Below, piece by piece: positions 50,668-59,911 of a stretch of DNA of 64,000 bases (within the stretch, counting starts at the first letter, position 1; each line of letters opens with the position of its first letter). The notes beneath the pieces are model-generated. The model ran no database searches, had not been told where the DNA came from, and saw nothing but the letters and a program-made list of their open reading frames with translations. The position numbers and the translations under genes were made by a program. Source of the stretch: Chloroflexota bacterium (GTDB lineage Bacteria; Chloroflexota; Anaerolineae; CG2-30-64-16); contig JAPLHB010000117.1 in NCBI GenBank assembly GCA_026389845.1, positions 1-64,000 of the forward strand. Reading direction: 5' to 3'.

Positions 50668-51813
50668 ATGCGTTTCGAATTCGCTACCGCCACCCGCATC
50701 AGCTTCGGCCCAGGCACAATCAAGGGGGTCGGCTCCGCGGCGCGGGAGATGGGCCGCCGCGCGCTGGTGGCGACCGGCCGGCGGTCGGGGCCGCTCCTGG
50801 CGATCCTGCAATCTGCGGGTGTGGACACTGTCACGCTCACGGTGTCGGGCGAGCCGACCACTGACCTGGCCCGCGCGGGCACGGCCCTGGCGCGGGAAAC
50901 GGGCTGCGACCTGGTGATCGGCTGCGGCGGCGGGAGCGCGATAGATGCGGGCAAGGCCATCGCCGCGCTGCTGGCGAACGGCGGCGACCCGCTGGACTAC
51001 CTGGAAGTGGTCGGCCGCGGGCAGCCGCTCACCCACCCCTCGGCCCCGTTCATCGCGATCCCCACCACCGCGGGCGCCGGCGCGGAGGTCACACGCAACG
51101 CGGTGCTCGCTTCGCCGGAGCACGGCGTCAAGGCGAGTCTGCGCAGCCCCTTCATGCTGCCGCGGCTGGCGATCGTGGATCCGGAGCTGACCTACAGCCT
51201 GCCGCCCGACATCACTGCCAGCACCGGGCTGGACGCGCTTACGCAGCTCATCGAGCCGTTCACCTCGATCCGCGCCAACCCGCTGACCGACGCGCTCTGC
51301 CGCGAGGGGATGGGTTGCGTGGCCCACTCGCTGCGCCGGGCCTACGAGCGCGGCAACGATGCCGTGGCGCGGGAGGAGATGGCGCTGGCGAGTCTCTTCG
51401 GCGGGCTGGCGCTGGCGAACGCGGGACTGGGCGCGGCGCATGGCTTCGCCAGCGTGATCGGCGGGATGTACACCGCACCCCACGGCGCGGTCTGCGCGGC
51501 GTTTTTGCCGGCCGTGATGGCGGTCAACCTCCAAGCCTTGCGGGCGCGCCAACCTCAAAGTCCGGTGCTGCGCCGCTACGCCGACGTCGCACACATCCTG
51601 ACCGGTCGGACGGACGCCGCCGCAGAGGATGGCATCCGGTGGGTGCAGGAGTTGTCTGCGGCATTGCGTGTGCCGGCCCTGGCAACCTACGGGATCACAC
51701 GCGCCGATTTTGCCACACTGGTCGAAAAGACCGCGGTCGCGTCCAGCACCAAAGCCAACCCGGTCGCTCTGACCGGGGATGAATTGCAGCAAATCCTGGA
51801 GCAGGCGCTCTGA
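50668..51813 (+). CDS. Iron-containing alcohol dehydrogenase
   Basis: The 381-residue group III dehydrogenase has the NAD-binding GCGGGSAIDAGKAIA near residue 90, FIAIPTTAGAGAEVTRNAV near 128, and metal-ligand segments ASTGLDALTQLIEPF (Asp, with histidine-containing parts later in GLGAAHGFASVIGG and YTAPHGAVCA). The family includes lactaldehyde reductase FucO and propanediol or glycerol dehydrogenases. GGAGG lies 5 bases before the ATG at 50668; an in-frame ATG at 50656 is less well placed. Its stop overlaps a possible ATG of the next gene. Confidence 0.93.
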   Translation: MRFEFATATRISFGPGTIKGVGSAAREMGRRALVATGRRSGPLLAILQSAGVDTVTLTVSGEPTTDLARAGTALARETGCDLVIGCGGGSAIDAGKAIAALLANGGDPLDYLEVVGRGQPLTHPSAPFIAIPTTAGAGAEVTRNAVLASPEHGVKASLRSPFMLPRLAIVDPELTYSLPPDITASTGLDALTQLIEPFTSIRANPLTDALCREGMGCVAHSLRRAYERGNDAVAREEMALASLFGGLALANAGLGAAHGFASVIGGMYTAPHGAVCAAFLPAVMAVNLQALRARQPQSPVLRRYADVAHILTGRTDAAAEDGIRWVQELSAALRVPALATYGITRADFATLVEKTAVASSTKANPVALTGDELQQILEQAL

Positions 51814-51824
51814 TGAGGGACAAC

Positions 51825-52955
51825 ATGAAAACCACATTGACACCGCGCGCGCGGCTGCTGCGCGCCCTGAGCCACCAAGAGGTTGACCGGGCGCCAATTG
51901 ATCTGGGCGGCACGCACAACAGCACGATGTGCACCGGCGCTTACGAAGCCCTGAAACGCTTTCTCGGCGTGGATGCCCCGACCGAGGAGATTAGCCGGGC
52001 CTTCGAGATCGTGCGCATGGACGAGAAGCTGCTGCAACAACTGCCCGTGGACACTCGCGCGGTCTTTGCGCGACCGCCGGCCCAGACGCGGTCACATTGG
52101 CTGGACGACCGCACCTTCGTGGACGATTGGGGGATCACGGTTCACCGGTCGGAAAACTCGCGGCAGTTCGACATCGTGGCGCATCCGTTGGCCGAGGCGA
52201 CGATCGCCGACCTGGATCACTACGTCTGGCCGATCGTGGACGATGACGCCCGGTACGCCGGTCTTCGTGAGCAGGCGCAAACGCTGCACGAGGAGAGCGA
52301 CTTCGCGATCTGCGGCGCCACCCTGGATACGGCGATCTACGATAAGGCCTGGCAGTTGCGGGGGATGGCGCGCTTCCTGGAAGATCTGCTGCTCGATCCT
52401 GGCTTCGCGCTGGCGCTCCTCGAAAAGGTGGCGGCCGTCCAATACCGGCGGCACGAGCTTTTCCTGGCGGCCGTCGGGGGCTACCTGGACGTCATCACCA
52501 TCGCCGACGACATGGGGAGCCAACGCGGCCCGATCATGCGACCGGCGCTCTACCGCGCCATGATTAAGCCGTTCCATAAACGTTATGTCGAGACGATCCG
52601 GCGCTTCACAGACGCTAAGGTCCTGTTCCACGCGTGCGGCAGCATCGTGGACTTGGTGGATGACTTCATCGAGATCGGCGTGGACGCGCTGAACCCGATG
52701 CAAGTATCGGCCGCGGGGATGTCGCCTGAGAATCTGCGGCGGCGTTTCGCCGGGCGGATGGCGTTTTGGGGCGGCATTGACTCGCAGTACGTCTTGCCCA
52801 AGGGATCTCCTGATGACGTGCGTGCGGCCGTCCGGGAAACGCTTGCGGTGATGGGGCGAGATGGCGGCTACGTGCTGGGCGCGGTCCACAATATCCAGGA
52901 CGACGTTCCGCCGGAGAACGTGTGGGCGATGCTGGACGAGGCAACGTCAGTCTGA
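51825..52955 (+). CDS. Uroporphyrinogen decarboxylase-like (UroD/MtaA superfamily) protein
   Basis: The 376-residue TIM-barrel protein opens LTPRARLLRALSHQEVDRAPIDLGG. It has DVITIADDMGSQRGPIMRPALYR and LFHACGSIVDLVDDFIEIGVDALNPMQ, typical of the methyltransferase-like UroD branch (MtaA/MtbA relatives) rather than heme-pathway HemE. HAC could be part of a zinc site, but a second cysteine is not apparent. GAGGGA precedes the ATG at 51825; an ATG at 51813 overlaps the upstream stop. No corrinoid protein is adjacent, so the methyl-transfer role is uncertain. Confidence 0.87.
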   Translation: MKTTLTPRARLLRALSHQEVDRAPIDLGGTHNSTMCTGAYEALKRFLGVDAPTEEISRAFEIVRMDEKLLQQLPVDTRAVFARPPAQTRSHWLDDRTFVDDWGITVHRSENSRQFDIVAHPLAEATIADLDHYVWPIVDDDARYAGLREQAQTLHEESDFAICGATLDTAIYDKAWQLRGMARFLEDLLLDPGFALALLEKVAAVQYRRHELFLAAVGGYLDVITIADDMGSQRGPIMRPALYRAMIKPFHKRYVETIRRFTDAKVLFHACGSIVDLVDDFIEIGVDALNPMQVSAAGMSPENLRRRFAGRMAFWGGIDSQYVLPKGSPDDVRAAVRETLAVMGRDGGYVLGAVHNIQDDVPPENVWAMLDEATSV

Positions 52956-52972
52956 GCGGGGGCGAAGACGGG

Positions 52973-53039
52973 CCGCGGATCAACGCGGATGGACGCGGAT
53001 TTCTTTCCTATATCCGTGTTGATCCGCGTTCATCCGCGG
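52973..53039. terminator. Convergent hairpin made of CGCGGAT words
   Basis: CCGCGGATCAACGCGGATG on the left and GATCCGCGTTCATCCGCGG on the right form a long imperfect stem between convergent genes; the right arm overlaps the end of the kinase gene. It probably terminates in both directions. Confidence 0.6.
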
Positions 53040-53974
53040 CATGTTTTCAATAGCACGCGTGCCAGCCGCAACGCGCCCTCGGCCGGTTCGGTGACGAGTG
53101 TGACCGGGGCGAGGTCAAGGCCGAGGCCGCGCGCCGCGTCGAGGAACGTGGCGGCCATCACCTGGCCCTTGACGATAACGCTCCCCGCTTGCGCGCACGG
53201 CGTCGGCCGTGGGAGATCGAGTTCTTGCACCACAGCGCCGACGGCCAACGCCAACGCCAGCCCGGCTTCGTTCAGAATCCTCCGCGCGGTCTCGTCGCCG
53301 CCAGCCGCGGCCGACTCCACCAGGGTTGCCAGCGCCGCGATGTCGCCGGGACGCGCGCGCCCCTGGTAGACCTTGGGGACGAGGGCGGGCGGCGCGGCAA
53401 GCTCCCAACGGGCCAACACAGCTTGCGTCAGAACTGTCCGCGGGCCGCGGCCGTCATAGGCGCACATGACCGCACGTAAGGCCGCCAGCCCGATCGCGTA
53501 ACCGCTGCCCTCGTCGCCCAGCAGATACCCCCACCCTCCAGCACGGGCCGTACGCCCCGCCGCGTCGCGGCCGATCGCAATAGAACCGGTGCCGCAGATC
53601 AGCGCCACGCCCCAGCCGCCGGGCGTGCCGGCAGCCAACACCAATTCAGCGTCGTTGACAAACGTGGCCCTGGCATCAGGCAGGACGCGGCCAGCCCAAC
53701 CCGCGAACAGGTCGCGGTCTGCCGGCCGATCCATCCCCGCCAGCCCCAGGCAGAGCGCGGCGACCGGCTGCGGCGCCAGCCCGGCGTCGGTGAACGCCGC
53801 GGCAATCGCCGCGCCCAGCGCGGCCTGCGCCGCGTCTGCGCCGATGCCCTGGTAGTTCGACGGCCCGGCCACCCCGCGGCCCAAGATGTGCAGATCGGCA
53901 TTTGCCAACAGCGCCACCGTCTTGCTGCCGCCGCCGTCTATGCCGATCAGAAGTCGTGTCTCGTGACTGCTCAT
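53030..53974 (-). CDS. BadF/BadG/BcrA-type ATPase, probable N-acetylglucosamine kinase
   Basis: The 314-residue protein opens LLIGIDGGGSKTVALLAN, the phosphate loop of the ASKHA fold. GPSNYQGIG, CLGLAGMDRP, NDAELVLAAG, ALICGTGSIAIGRD and GGWGYLLGDEGSGYAIG follow, the pattern of NagK/MurK-like sugar kinases. It lies 75 bases after murQ in the same direction, so phosphorylation of GlcNAc or MurNAc from cell-wall turnover is the likely job. An anhydrobenzoyl-CoA type activator is excluded by the lack of cysteines for a cluster. Confidence 0.9.
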   Translation of the reverse strand: MSSHETRLLIGIDGGGSKTVALLANADLHILGRGVAGPSNYQGIGADAAQAALGAAIAAAFTDAGLAPQPVAALCLGLAGMDRPADRDLFAGWAGRVLPDARATFVNDAELVLAAGTPGGWGVALICGTGSIAIGRDAAGRTARAGGWGYLLGDEGSGYAIGLAALRAVMCAYDGRGPRTVLTQAVLARWELAAPPALVPKVYQGRARPGDIAALATLVESAAAGGDETARRILNEAGLALALAVGAVVQELDLPRPTPCAQAGSVIVKGQVMAATFLDAARGLGLDLAPVTLVTEPAEGALRLARVLLKTCRG

Positions 53975-54049
53975 ATTCGCTCAACCTGTCTCAAGAGCCG
54001 GACACGGATTTCGCGGATGAACGCGGATGCAGGGCCAACGGAGTACGCT

Positions 54050-55033
54050 TCACGCTTCACGTTTCACGCTCAACGCCTCTCGCACCACGCCCTGCGCCGC
54101 GGTCAGTCGCCGCCGGGCCTCGTCCGACGCGACGCCGGCTAACGTCGCGACGATGGCAACTTTGACCTCACCGCCGCACGCCTGCAGTAACGCCGCGGCT
54201 GCGTCGGACGAGAGGCCGGTCGCCTGCTCGACGATGCGTCGGGCGCGGGCGCGCAGCTTGGTATTGGTCGCCTGCACGTCCACCATCAAGTTGCCGTAGG
54301 TCTTGCCCAGTCGGATCATCGCGCCGGTGGAGAGCAGGTTGAGGACCATCTTCTGCGCGGCGCCCGCCTTGAGACGGGTGGAGCCGGTGATCACCTCCGG
54401 TCCGACCAGCGGCGCGATCACGACCTCTGCCAGCTCCTCCATCGGTGACAGCCGGCTGCACGCCAGACTGATGACCAGCGCGCCGCGACGTCGCGCCTCA
54501 CGCATCGCACCGAGCACGTAGGGCGTCCGGCCGCTGGCCGCTACACCGACTACGCTGTCAAGCTCGCTGACTTCCAGCGCCGCGATGTCCCGGATGCCGG
54601 CATCCGTGTCGTCCTCCGCGCCCTCGACGGCCTGGGTGATCGCCTTGGCCCCACCCGCGATCAGCGCCACCACCTGCTCCGGCCGCGTGCTGAAGGTCGG
54701 CGGGCACTCGGCCGCGTCGAGCACCGCCAGCCGGCCCGACGTTCCCGCGCCGGCGTAGATCAGCCGGCCGCCCCGCCCCATCCGCTCGGCGATGCGGTCA
54801 ATCGCCTCAGCCACCGCAGGCAGTTCAATCTCCACGGCCGTCGCCACACGCGCGTCTTCGGTGTTGATGAGCCGCACCATGTCGAGGGTGGAGAGGGTGT
54901 CTATGCTTTCGGTGGCGGGGTTGCGCGCTTCCGTAAGAGGTATTGCGTGCTGCGTGTTGCGTGCTGCGTCCCGAAGGGAGGCTGCGCACTGTTGCGTATT
55001 GCGTTTTTCGGCTGCGGAGATGTCAAATGGCAT
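54050..55033 (-). CDS. murQ: N-acetylmuramic acid 6-phosphate etherase MurQ
   Basis: The SIS-domain etherase cleaves D-lactate from MurNAc-6-phosphate to give GlcNAc-6-phosphate. Motifs: [44 protein letters not shown] (catalytic Glu), [21 protein letters not shown] and [24 protein letters not shown]. The 327-residue product starts at the ATG at 55033, but residues about 9-32 ([20 protein letters not shown]) are coded by a heptanucleotide-type array, an N-terminal insertion. No alternative start lies inside the conserved part. It probably works with the kinase downstream. Confidence 0.93.
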   Translation of the reverse strand: MPFDISAAEKRNTQQCAASLRDAARNTQHAIPLTEARNPATESIDTLSTLDMVRLINTEDARVATAVEIELPAVAEAIDRIAERMGRGGRLIYAGAGTSGRLAVLDAAECPPTFSTRPEQVVALIAGGAKAITQAVEGAEDDTDAGIRDIAALEVSELDSVVGVAASGRTPYVLGAMREARRRGALVISLACSRLSPMEELAEVVIAPLVGPEVITGSTRLKAGAAQKMVLNLLSTGAMIRLGKTYGNLMVDVQATNTKLRARARRIVEQATGLSSDAAAALLQACGGEVKVAIVATLAGVASDEARRRLTAAQGVVREALSVKREA

Positions 55034-55057
55034 CGAATGGATATTCCCTCAAATGCT

Positions 55058-55108
55058 CAGACCGGTCTCTGACCGAGCCAGGCCGCACGGTCGGAGACCG
55101 GCTCGAGC
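55058..55108. repeat. Dispersed hairpin repeat (CCGGTCTCTGACCGAG word)
   Basis: GACCGGTCTCTGACCGAGCC pairs with GGTCGGAGACCGGCTC. A half copy (ATGCTCAGGCCGGTCTC) lies at 60717 and related GGCCGGTCACCAGACC copies near 24985-25045. Confidence 0.75.
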
Positions 55109-55125
55109 GAATTGAACCTTGTCTC

Positions 55126-56178
55126 TCAGACGTTCTGCATCACGCCCAGGTAGGTGATCAACCCCAACGCCATGTTGTAGATGGCATGGATGAGCATTGT
55201 CGTCGTCGTGTTCGCCCGCGTCCGCACGATCCCCAGCACCAAGCCGACGATGAAGACGAGCAAGGTGGAGACGCTGATGCCGTATTGGCTGTGCAGCAGG
55301 GCAAAGAGCACGGTCGTGAACAACAGGCCGAAGCGGGGCTGCAACGCACCGCGGAAGATGCTCTCCTCGCCCAGCGCGGCCGCCAGCCCCAACGTGAGGA
55401 TGCCAGGGAGCGATTGGGTCAACGGCCCGATCAATTGCTCGGTCAGCCGCTCCACATCGGCATCGCTGGGGATGCCAACCTGCCTGGTCAGCCATTCGAG
55501 GGCCAGCACGAGCGGCACCAGCCCCAGGCCGATGCCGATGCCGCCGAAAAGCCGGCGGAGCGACAGCCTTCCCACGCCCAGCCGCTGCAGCGCCCCGCGT
55601 ATGCCTTGTCTGGAGAGCCATCCGACGCCAACTAGCGCCATGAACGCCAGTGTGACGTCCTGCGCCCACAGGCCCGGCATCGGGTTGCTCTGTGCCCCCC
55701 CGCCCGACTCCATCAGCGCCGACAAGTTGCGCAGGCCCAGGCCCAACGTCACCAGCAGGTTCATCAAGATCAGCGCCGAGTAGGAGAGCGCCACCGCGTG
55801 CACCGTGTTGCGCGGATCCATCGGAATCAGCCTGGCGAGCAGCCGGCGCACTGGCGGCAGCAGGAGCACGATGCCGAGCAGCGCCGACGCCCACATCGCC
55901 AGCCCCATCTTGCCGAACGAGGCCGGATCGAGACCGGCCGCGGCCACCGCGGTGGCCGCGGCTGATTGGGCCTGCGCCAACAGGCCGAGCACGCCGAGGA
56001 TGATGCCGAGCAACACGAAGATACCGAGGAACGCCCCCAGCAATACCATCGTGATGACCCCCAGCGCGTTGTCGGCCTGTCCCTCGACCGCGGTGCGTCT
56101 GCGCTCGGCCAGATTCGCCAGCCAGAGGAGAAACACCAACGGCAGGAAGAGCAATACCGTTACCAAGACGTCTTGCAC
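55126..56178 (-). CDS. CPBP-family intramembrane metalloprotease (CAAX protease-like)
   Basis: The protein of about 350 residues is highly hydrophobic (8 or more spans) and ends with the CPBP motifs: GEESIFRGALQPRFG (the EExxxR motif), FALLHSQYGIS (first His) and LIHAIYNMALG (second His). Such enzymes act in the membrane on prenylated or peptide substrates, often bacteriocin-immunity-like. The GTG at 56178 has GGAG 7 bases upstream; a GTG at 56187 abuts that site. Confidence 0.9.
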   Translation of the reverse strand: MQDVLVTVLLFLPLVFLLWLANLAERRRTAVEGQADNALGVITMVLLGAFLGIFVLLGIILGVLGLLAQAQSAAATAVAAAGLDPASFGKMGLAMWASALLGIVLLLPPVRRLLARLIPMDPRNTVHAVALSYSALILMNLLVTLGLGLRNLSALMESGGGAQSNPMPGLWAQDVTLAFMALVGVGWLSRQGIRGALQRLGVGRLSLRRLFGGIGIGLGLVPLVLALEWLTRQVGIPSDADVERLTEQLIGPLTQSLPGILTLGLAAALGEESIFRGALQPRFGLLFTTVLFALLHSQYGISVSTLLVFIVGLVLGIVRTRANTTTTMLIHAIYNMALGLITYLGVMQNV

Positions 56179-56201
56179 TGAGCACACTCCATTCGTGTGA
56201 G

Positions 56202-56262
56202 ATGCTTCGCTGGAATCACGCCGTCGCGAACTCTGACTCGTTTACCCGCTTAGCATGACAAC
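56202..56262. repeat. Half copy of the palindromic element
   Basis: TGCTTCGCTGGAATCACGCC and TTTACCCGCTTAGCATGACA form the right half of a diverged copy between two genes. Confidence 0.6.
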
Positions 56263-56264
56263 CC

Positions 56265-57971
56265 TCACCCCGCGCCGCTGCCACCACCGCCCGCGGCGCC
56301 GCCGGCCCCGCCTGCACCGCCGCTGCTGCCGGTCGAATGGCTGGCGGCCGTGAACGCGATGAAGGCCCCCATGGCCTGATCGGGCGCAGCGGCCACTGCG
56401 TGGAACCACACGGGAATTTCCGCGCCGCCGCGTTCCTTGAACGCCTTTGCCCACTTTTCGGCCAGGCCATAGCTGGCCGCATAGGGCAGATAGCGCTCGA
56501 ACTGGCGCAGATCCCACGCCGGCTCGCGCCCCCTGGTCACATCGCGCAGATATTCGTAGAAGCCCTGCCAGGCCGCGGCTTCCTGGCTGCCGCGGTCGGA
56601 AAGGGGCGAATAGGCCGCGCCCATCACGAACGCGGTCAGGCTCAGGACGAACAGGCTGCCCAGGATCAGGAAGGGCCAGCCCTCGAAGCGAGGCACCAGC
56701 ACGACCGCGAGAACCAACCCTGCCAGCATGACCGCCAGGAGCAAGACCCCGATAAGGAAGAAGCTGTTGCGCGTCTTGGTGCGCTCCGGCTCAAGGAATC
56801 CAGCCGCGCGCATTTCTTCCTTGAGCGGTTCATTGAACCACTTGAGCCGCGTGGCGAGCCGGTTTCTCAGATCGGAGAGCTTAACGCTGGTCGCCGTCGC
56901 GCCTTTCTTGCCCTCGAACAGCAGACGCAACAGGCCAGCCTCGTGCGGCCGCAGATTCGCGGGTTGATCCAGCAAGTCCAGGACGAAATCGTGCTTGCGA
57001 TACCAGGTGCGCTGCGCCGACTCGTCAATGCGCAGGACGCCGCGCCGCGCCAGATCGAACAGCGTCGCGACCGCGTTGGCCCAGGAGGGTTGGCTGCCGG
57101 AGCCGTTGAGCGCACCTGCGATGGCGGGCGCCAGATCGCTCGGCGGCGCGGTCGGCCGGCAGGAAAGTGCACTGTATGTAAACGCGGGTTTTTCGGGCGC
57201 TTCGCGGCGCCGGCCGTTCCACAGCGCGATCAGCCCAAGCACCCCCAGCAGCAGGACCGCGACCGCGGCCCCGCCGAAGGTGGGCGCGGACAGCCGCGCC
57301 TGGGCGGAGCGCGTCTGCCAGGCCGGCGGCGTCTCGATCAGGCTGCCGGGCCGGAAGCGCATCTCGACCTGCAGCGGCGCATCAGAGCTGAGGTTCTCGG
57401 CCGTGAAGGTAACGCTGTTGAGACCGGTGGTCGCCGTGCCCTTGCCGCGGCGGATGCCCGCGGATGCAGGGATGAGCTGCGCCGATGTAGGGTAGCTCAC
57501 CTTGACCGATGCCTGGGCAATGCGGTAATTGTGATCATTCGGCAGCGCGTTCCACAGCAGCCGGTCGGCATCTGCTTCCTGGCGGACGACGCCGGCCATA
57601 CGGTAGGTCAGGACGAAGGTATGCGTCGAGTCGGAGGTCGAGGCGAAGCGCCAGGTGATCTTGATGGGATTATCGTTTTCCAGCTCGACCTGGCCGGCGC
57701 CCGTGCCGCGCGGCAGCAGCTTGCCGTCCATGCTCGCGGTGACGTCGCTGATGCCGTCGGTGTAGCCGGCCGGCAGCTTGCGCCAGACGTAGGTGAACGG
57801 GCCGCCGGTGAAGCGGAAGAGGATCGTCTCCGTCACCTGCAGCGAGCCGTCCTTTGCGATGGTCGCGTCCACGTCGAACCGGTCGGCGCTATAGCTCTTG
57901 CCTGCGCCACAGCCGGCCAACAACGACGCGCCCAGCAGGATGAGTATTGCGAGCAGCGTGGCACGTCTCAT
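56265..57971 (-). CDS. DUF2207 membrane lipoprotein
   Basis: The 568-residue protein starts with GAGGAGG 7 bases upstream. A lipobox (LLAGC, Cys21) follows the signal sequence, so it is probably lipid-anchored. The DUF2207 beta-domain spans about 25-215 (YSADRFDVDATIAKDGSLQV, RFTGGPFTYVWRKLP). Membrane spans lie near 240-260 and two near 430-475, with a cytoplasmic domain between. The end is a Gly/Ala/Ser-rich tail (GGAGGAGGAAGGG), typical of this family. Function is unknown. Confidence 0.88.
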   Translation of the reverse strand: MRRATLLAILILLGASLLAGCGAGKSYSADRFDVDATIAKDGSLQVTETILFRFTGGPFTYVWRKLPAGYTDGISDVTASMDGKLLPRGTGAGQVELENDNPIKITWRFASTSDSTHTFVLTYRMAGVVRQEADADRLLWNALPNDHNYRIAQASVKVSYPTSAQLIPASAGIRRGKGTATTGLNSVTFTAENLSSDAPLQVEMRFRPGSLIETPPAWQTRSAQARLSAPTFGGAAVAVLLLGVLGLIALWNGRRREAPEKPAFTYSALSCRPTAPPSDLAPAIAGALNGSGSQPSWANAVATLFDLARRGVLRIDESAQRTWYRKHDFVLDLLDQPANLRPHEAGLLRLLFEGKKGATATSVKLSDLRNRLATRLKWFNEPLKEEMRAAGFLEPERTKTRNSFFLIGVLLLAVMLAGLVLAVVLVPRFEGWPFLILGSLFVLSLTAFVMGAAYSPLSDRGSQEAAAWQGFYEYLRDVTRGREPAWDLRQFERYLPYAASYGLAEKWAKAFKERGGAEIPVWFHAVAAAPDQAMGAFIAFTAASHSTGSSGGAGGAGGAAGGGGSGAG

Positions 57972-57999
57972 AAAATGCCTCCTCTCCGTAGCCCATGCG

Positions 58000-58029
58000 A
58001 TTGTACCGCCGACGCGGGGGAACGCCCAA
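58000..58029 (-). promoter_or_regulatory. Possible promoter of the DUF2207 gene
   Basis: On the minus strand TTGGGC, 18 bases, TACAAT, about 30 bases before the start codon. Confidence 0.45.
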
Positions 58030-58206
58030 AAACGGCGATCTAGGTTCCGCGGATAGGATCGCGCCGTCCAGCCCATGCCACATGAAAACTGCCTGACTTC
58101 TGAGCGGCATTTCTTGACGGTTGGCACGGGGCTGAGAAACAAATGGGCTTTGCAGGGCAGCCAGACGGCCCGCAAAGCCCACGACGCCCCGGCTGGCCCG
58201 CGCGTT

Positions 58207-58851
58207 TCACCCGACGGTCGCGGCCGCGGCCGTGGTCGCAGCCTCGATGTCGGCCAACGTCTGGGCCACCGCGTCGCCGAAGTCCTCGCCTTTGACCAGC
58301 TCGTCAATCCGCTTGCCGGCGGCCTTGCGCTCGTCCTTGGTGAACACCAGGTTGAGCAGCCGGCAGCCCTTCAGCAGGCTGAGCAGCTCGACCCCGCGGC
58401 GATCGGGCCGGGTGTTGGTCAGCGCCGCGGCGCGCAGGTTCTGCTTGATCCAGTACTTGGCCGATGCGTCCTGCTGAGGATAGATGGCGTAGGGCAGCAC
58501 CCAGAGATACCGTTTCTCATCCGCGCGCAGCACGCCACGTCCTTCCAGGTACTCCGCCACCTGCTTGGGCAGCTTGCGAAAGCCCAGCGCATTGAGCCAG
58601 TACTTGACTTTGCGCGGCCGGCCCGCCTTGACAAGCCGCTGCAGGGTCTCGTCGAGCAGATCATCGCCGACCGGAGCCGGGTCGAGCACGCTCACCCGCT
58701 GGTCTTCGACCACGATCTTGCCTTGTAGGGCCAGGTCTGCCAGAAACGCCGCGGCCAGGCCGTAGCGCAACGTGTTCAGGGCCGGCGCGGCGATCCAACC
58801 TTCGTCTTCGTCCAACGCCACCAGGAAGAGTTCTTCAGCAAGATTGAGCAT
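58207..58851 (-). CDS. GPP34 (GOLPH3-like) family protein
   Basis: The 214-residue protein opens MLNLAEELFLVALDEDEGWIA, the conserved start of the GPP34/GOLPH3 fold, then LRYGLAAAFLADLALQGKIVVED and a helical body. Eukaryotic members bind PI4P on the Golgi; bacterial ones are uncharacterised, probably lipid- or polymer-associated. GGAGG lies 6 bases before the ATG at 58851. No partner gene is evident. Confidence 0.88.
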   Translation of the reverse strand: MLNLAEELFLVALDEDEGWIAAPALNTLRYGLAAAFLADLALQGKIVVEDQRVSVLDPAPVGDDLLDETLQRLVKAGRPRKVKYWLNALGFRKLPKQVAEYLEGRGVLRADEKRYLWVLPYAIYPQQDASAKYWIKQNLRAAALTNTRPDRRGVELLSLLKGCRLLNLVFTKDERKAAGKRIDELVKGEDFGDAVAQTLADIEAATTAAAATVG

Positions 58852-58862
58852 AATACCTCCAG

Positions 58863-59005
58863 TGATTCGTGCTGCGTGCTGCGTGATTCGTGATTCGTGA
58901 TCGGTAGATTGGCAGATTGGTGACCGGTGCTCGCCGCTATACTTCACCCTTCACGGAGCACGCAACACGCAACACGCAACACGCTTCACGCAGCACGCAC
59001 CACGC
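58863..59005. repeat. Mixed heptanucleotide arrays
   Basis: GTGCTGC and GTGATTC words at the left, GATTGGC words in the middle and CACGCAA/CACGCAC words at the right, arranged as opposed arrays. No gene is present. Confidence 0.85.
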
Positions 59006-59014
59006 ATCACGTCC

Positions 59015-59680
59015 TCAAATGTTCAGCTCGATCAGCTCGCCGGTCACGGTGTAGATCACCCGCTCGGCGACGTTGGTGGCGCGGTCGCCGACGCGTTCCA
59101 GCTCGTGGGCCACCTGGATCAGATGCGTGCCCGCGGTAATCCGCCGCGGGTCTTCGACCATCTGGCTGACGATGGCATTGAAGGTCCGCTTATACTGGGC
59201 GTCGGCCTGGTCATCGGTCTGGCACACGGCTTCGGCCTCGACCTCGTCGCGGGCGGCGAACGACCGCAGGGCGCGATCGAGCATCGCCAGGGTCAACGCA
59301 CCCAGGGCCGGCACCTCGCCCAGCGCAATCGGCCGCGGGTCCTCGGTCATGCGCAGATAGAGGCGAGCGATCTTCTTGCCGTGGTCGGCGATCCGCTCCA
59401 AATCGCCAACGATGGTCAACGCGGCGACGATGGCGCGCATGTCGCTGGCGACCGGTTGCTCGGTGACCAGCAGCGTATAACACTCGAATTCGATGTCGTA
59501 GCGCAGCCGGTTGATGTTGACGTCCTCAGCGATGACCTCGCGCGCCAGATCAACGTCCTCCCTAACCAGCGCCTGCAGCCCGCGCTCCACCGCGCTGCGC
59601 GCCCGGCTGCCCAGTTGCAGGACGTCCTCGCCGAGCTGGGCCAACTGTTTATCGAAGCGTACTCGTGTGCTTGAAGGCAT
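59015..59680 (-). CDS. phoU: Phosphate uptake regulator PhoU
   Basis: The 221-residue protein has two PhoU three-helix repeats, each with an ExxxD metal-binding pattern (ADHGKKIARLYLR and ERVGDRATNVAERVIY). It represses Pst uptake when phosphate is ample by linking the transporter to the PhoR kinase. The ATG at 59680 follows AGGTAA. It is the last gene of the pst operon; no phoR/phoB is seen in the window. Confidence 0.95.
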   Translation of the reverse strand: MPSSTRVRFDKQLAQLGEDVLQLGSRARSAVERGLQALVREDVDLAREVIAEDVNINRLRYDIEFECYTLLVTEQPVASDMRAIVAALTIVGDLERIADHGKKIARLYLRMTEDPRPIALGEVPALGALTLAMLDRALRSFAARDEVEAEAVCQTDDQADAQYKRTFNAIVSQMVEDPRRITAGTHLIQVAHELERVGDRATNVAERVIYTVTGELIELNI

Positions 59681-59706
59681 GTTTGTTACCTCAGCGAATA
59701 ACATAT

Positions 59707-59911
59707 AGCAGATGGCAGATGGCAGATGGCACACCGTGTCACCGTGTCACCGTGTCACCGTGTCACCGTGTCACCCTGTCACCCTATCACCCCGTCACCC
59801 TGTCACCGTGTCACCCTGTCACCCTGTCACCCTGTCACCGTGTCACCGTGTCACCGTGTCACCGTGTCACCGTGTCACCCTGTCACCCTGTCACCGTGTC
59901 ACCGTGTCACC
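59707..59911. repeat. Long heptanucleotide array (TGTCACC word)
   Basis: About 28 copies of TGTCACC with a G, C or A at the last variable step. It is the longest such array here and supplies the stop codon of the first pstB gene. Confidence 0.95.

Noticed and set aside
51813-52955. UroD-like protein as the heme enzyme HemE
   Set aside because: The sequence lacks the typical HemE N-terminal arginine/aspartate motif and has an HAC segment and gene context like methyltransferase-type UroD relatives.
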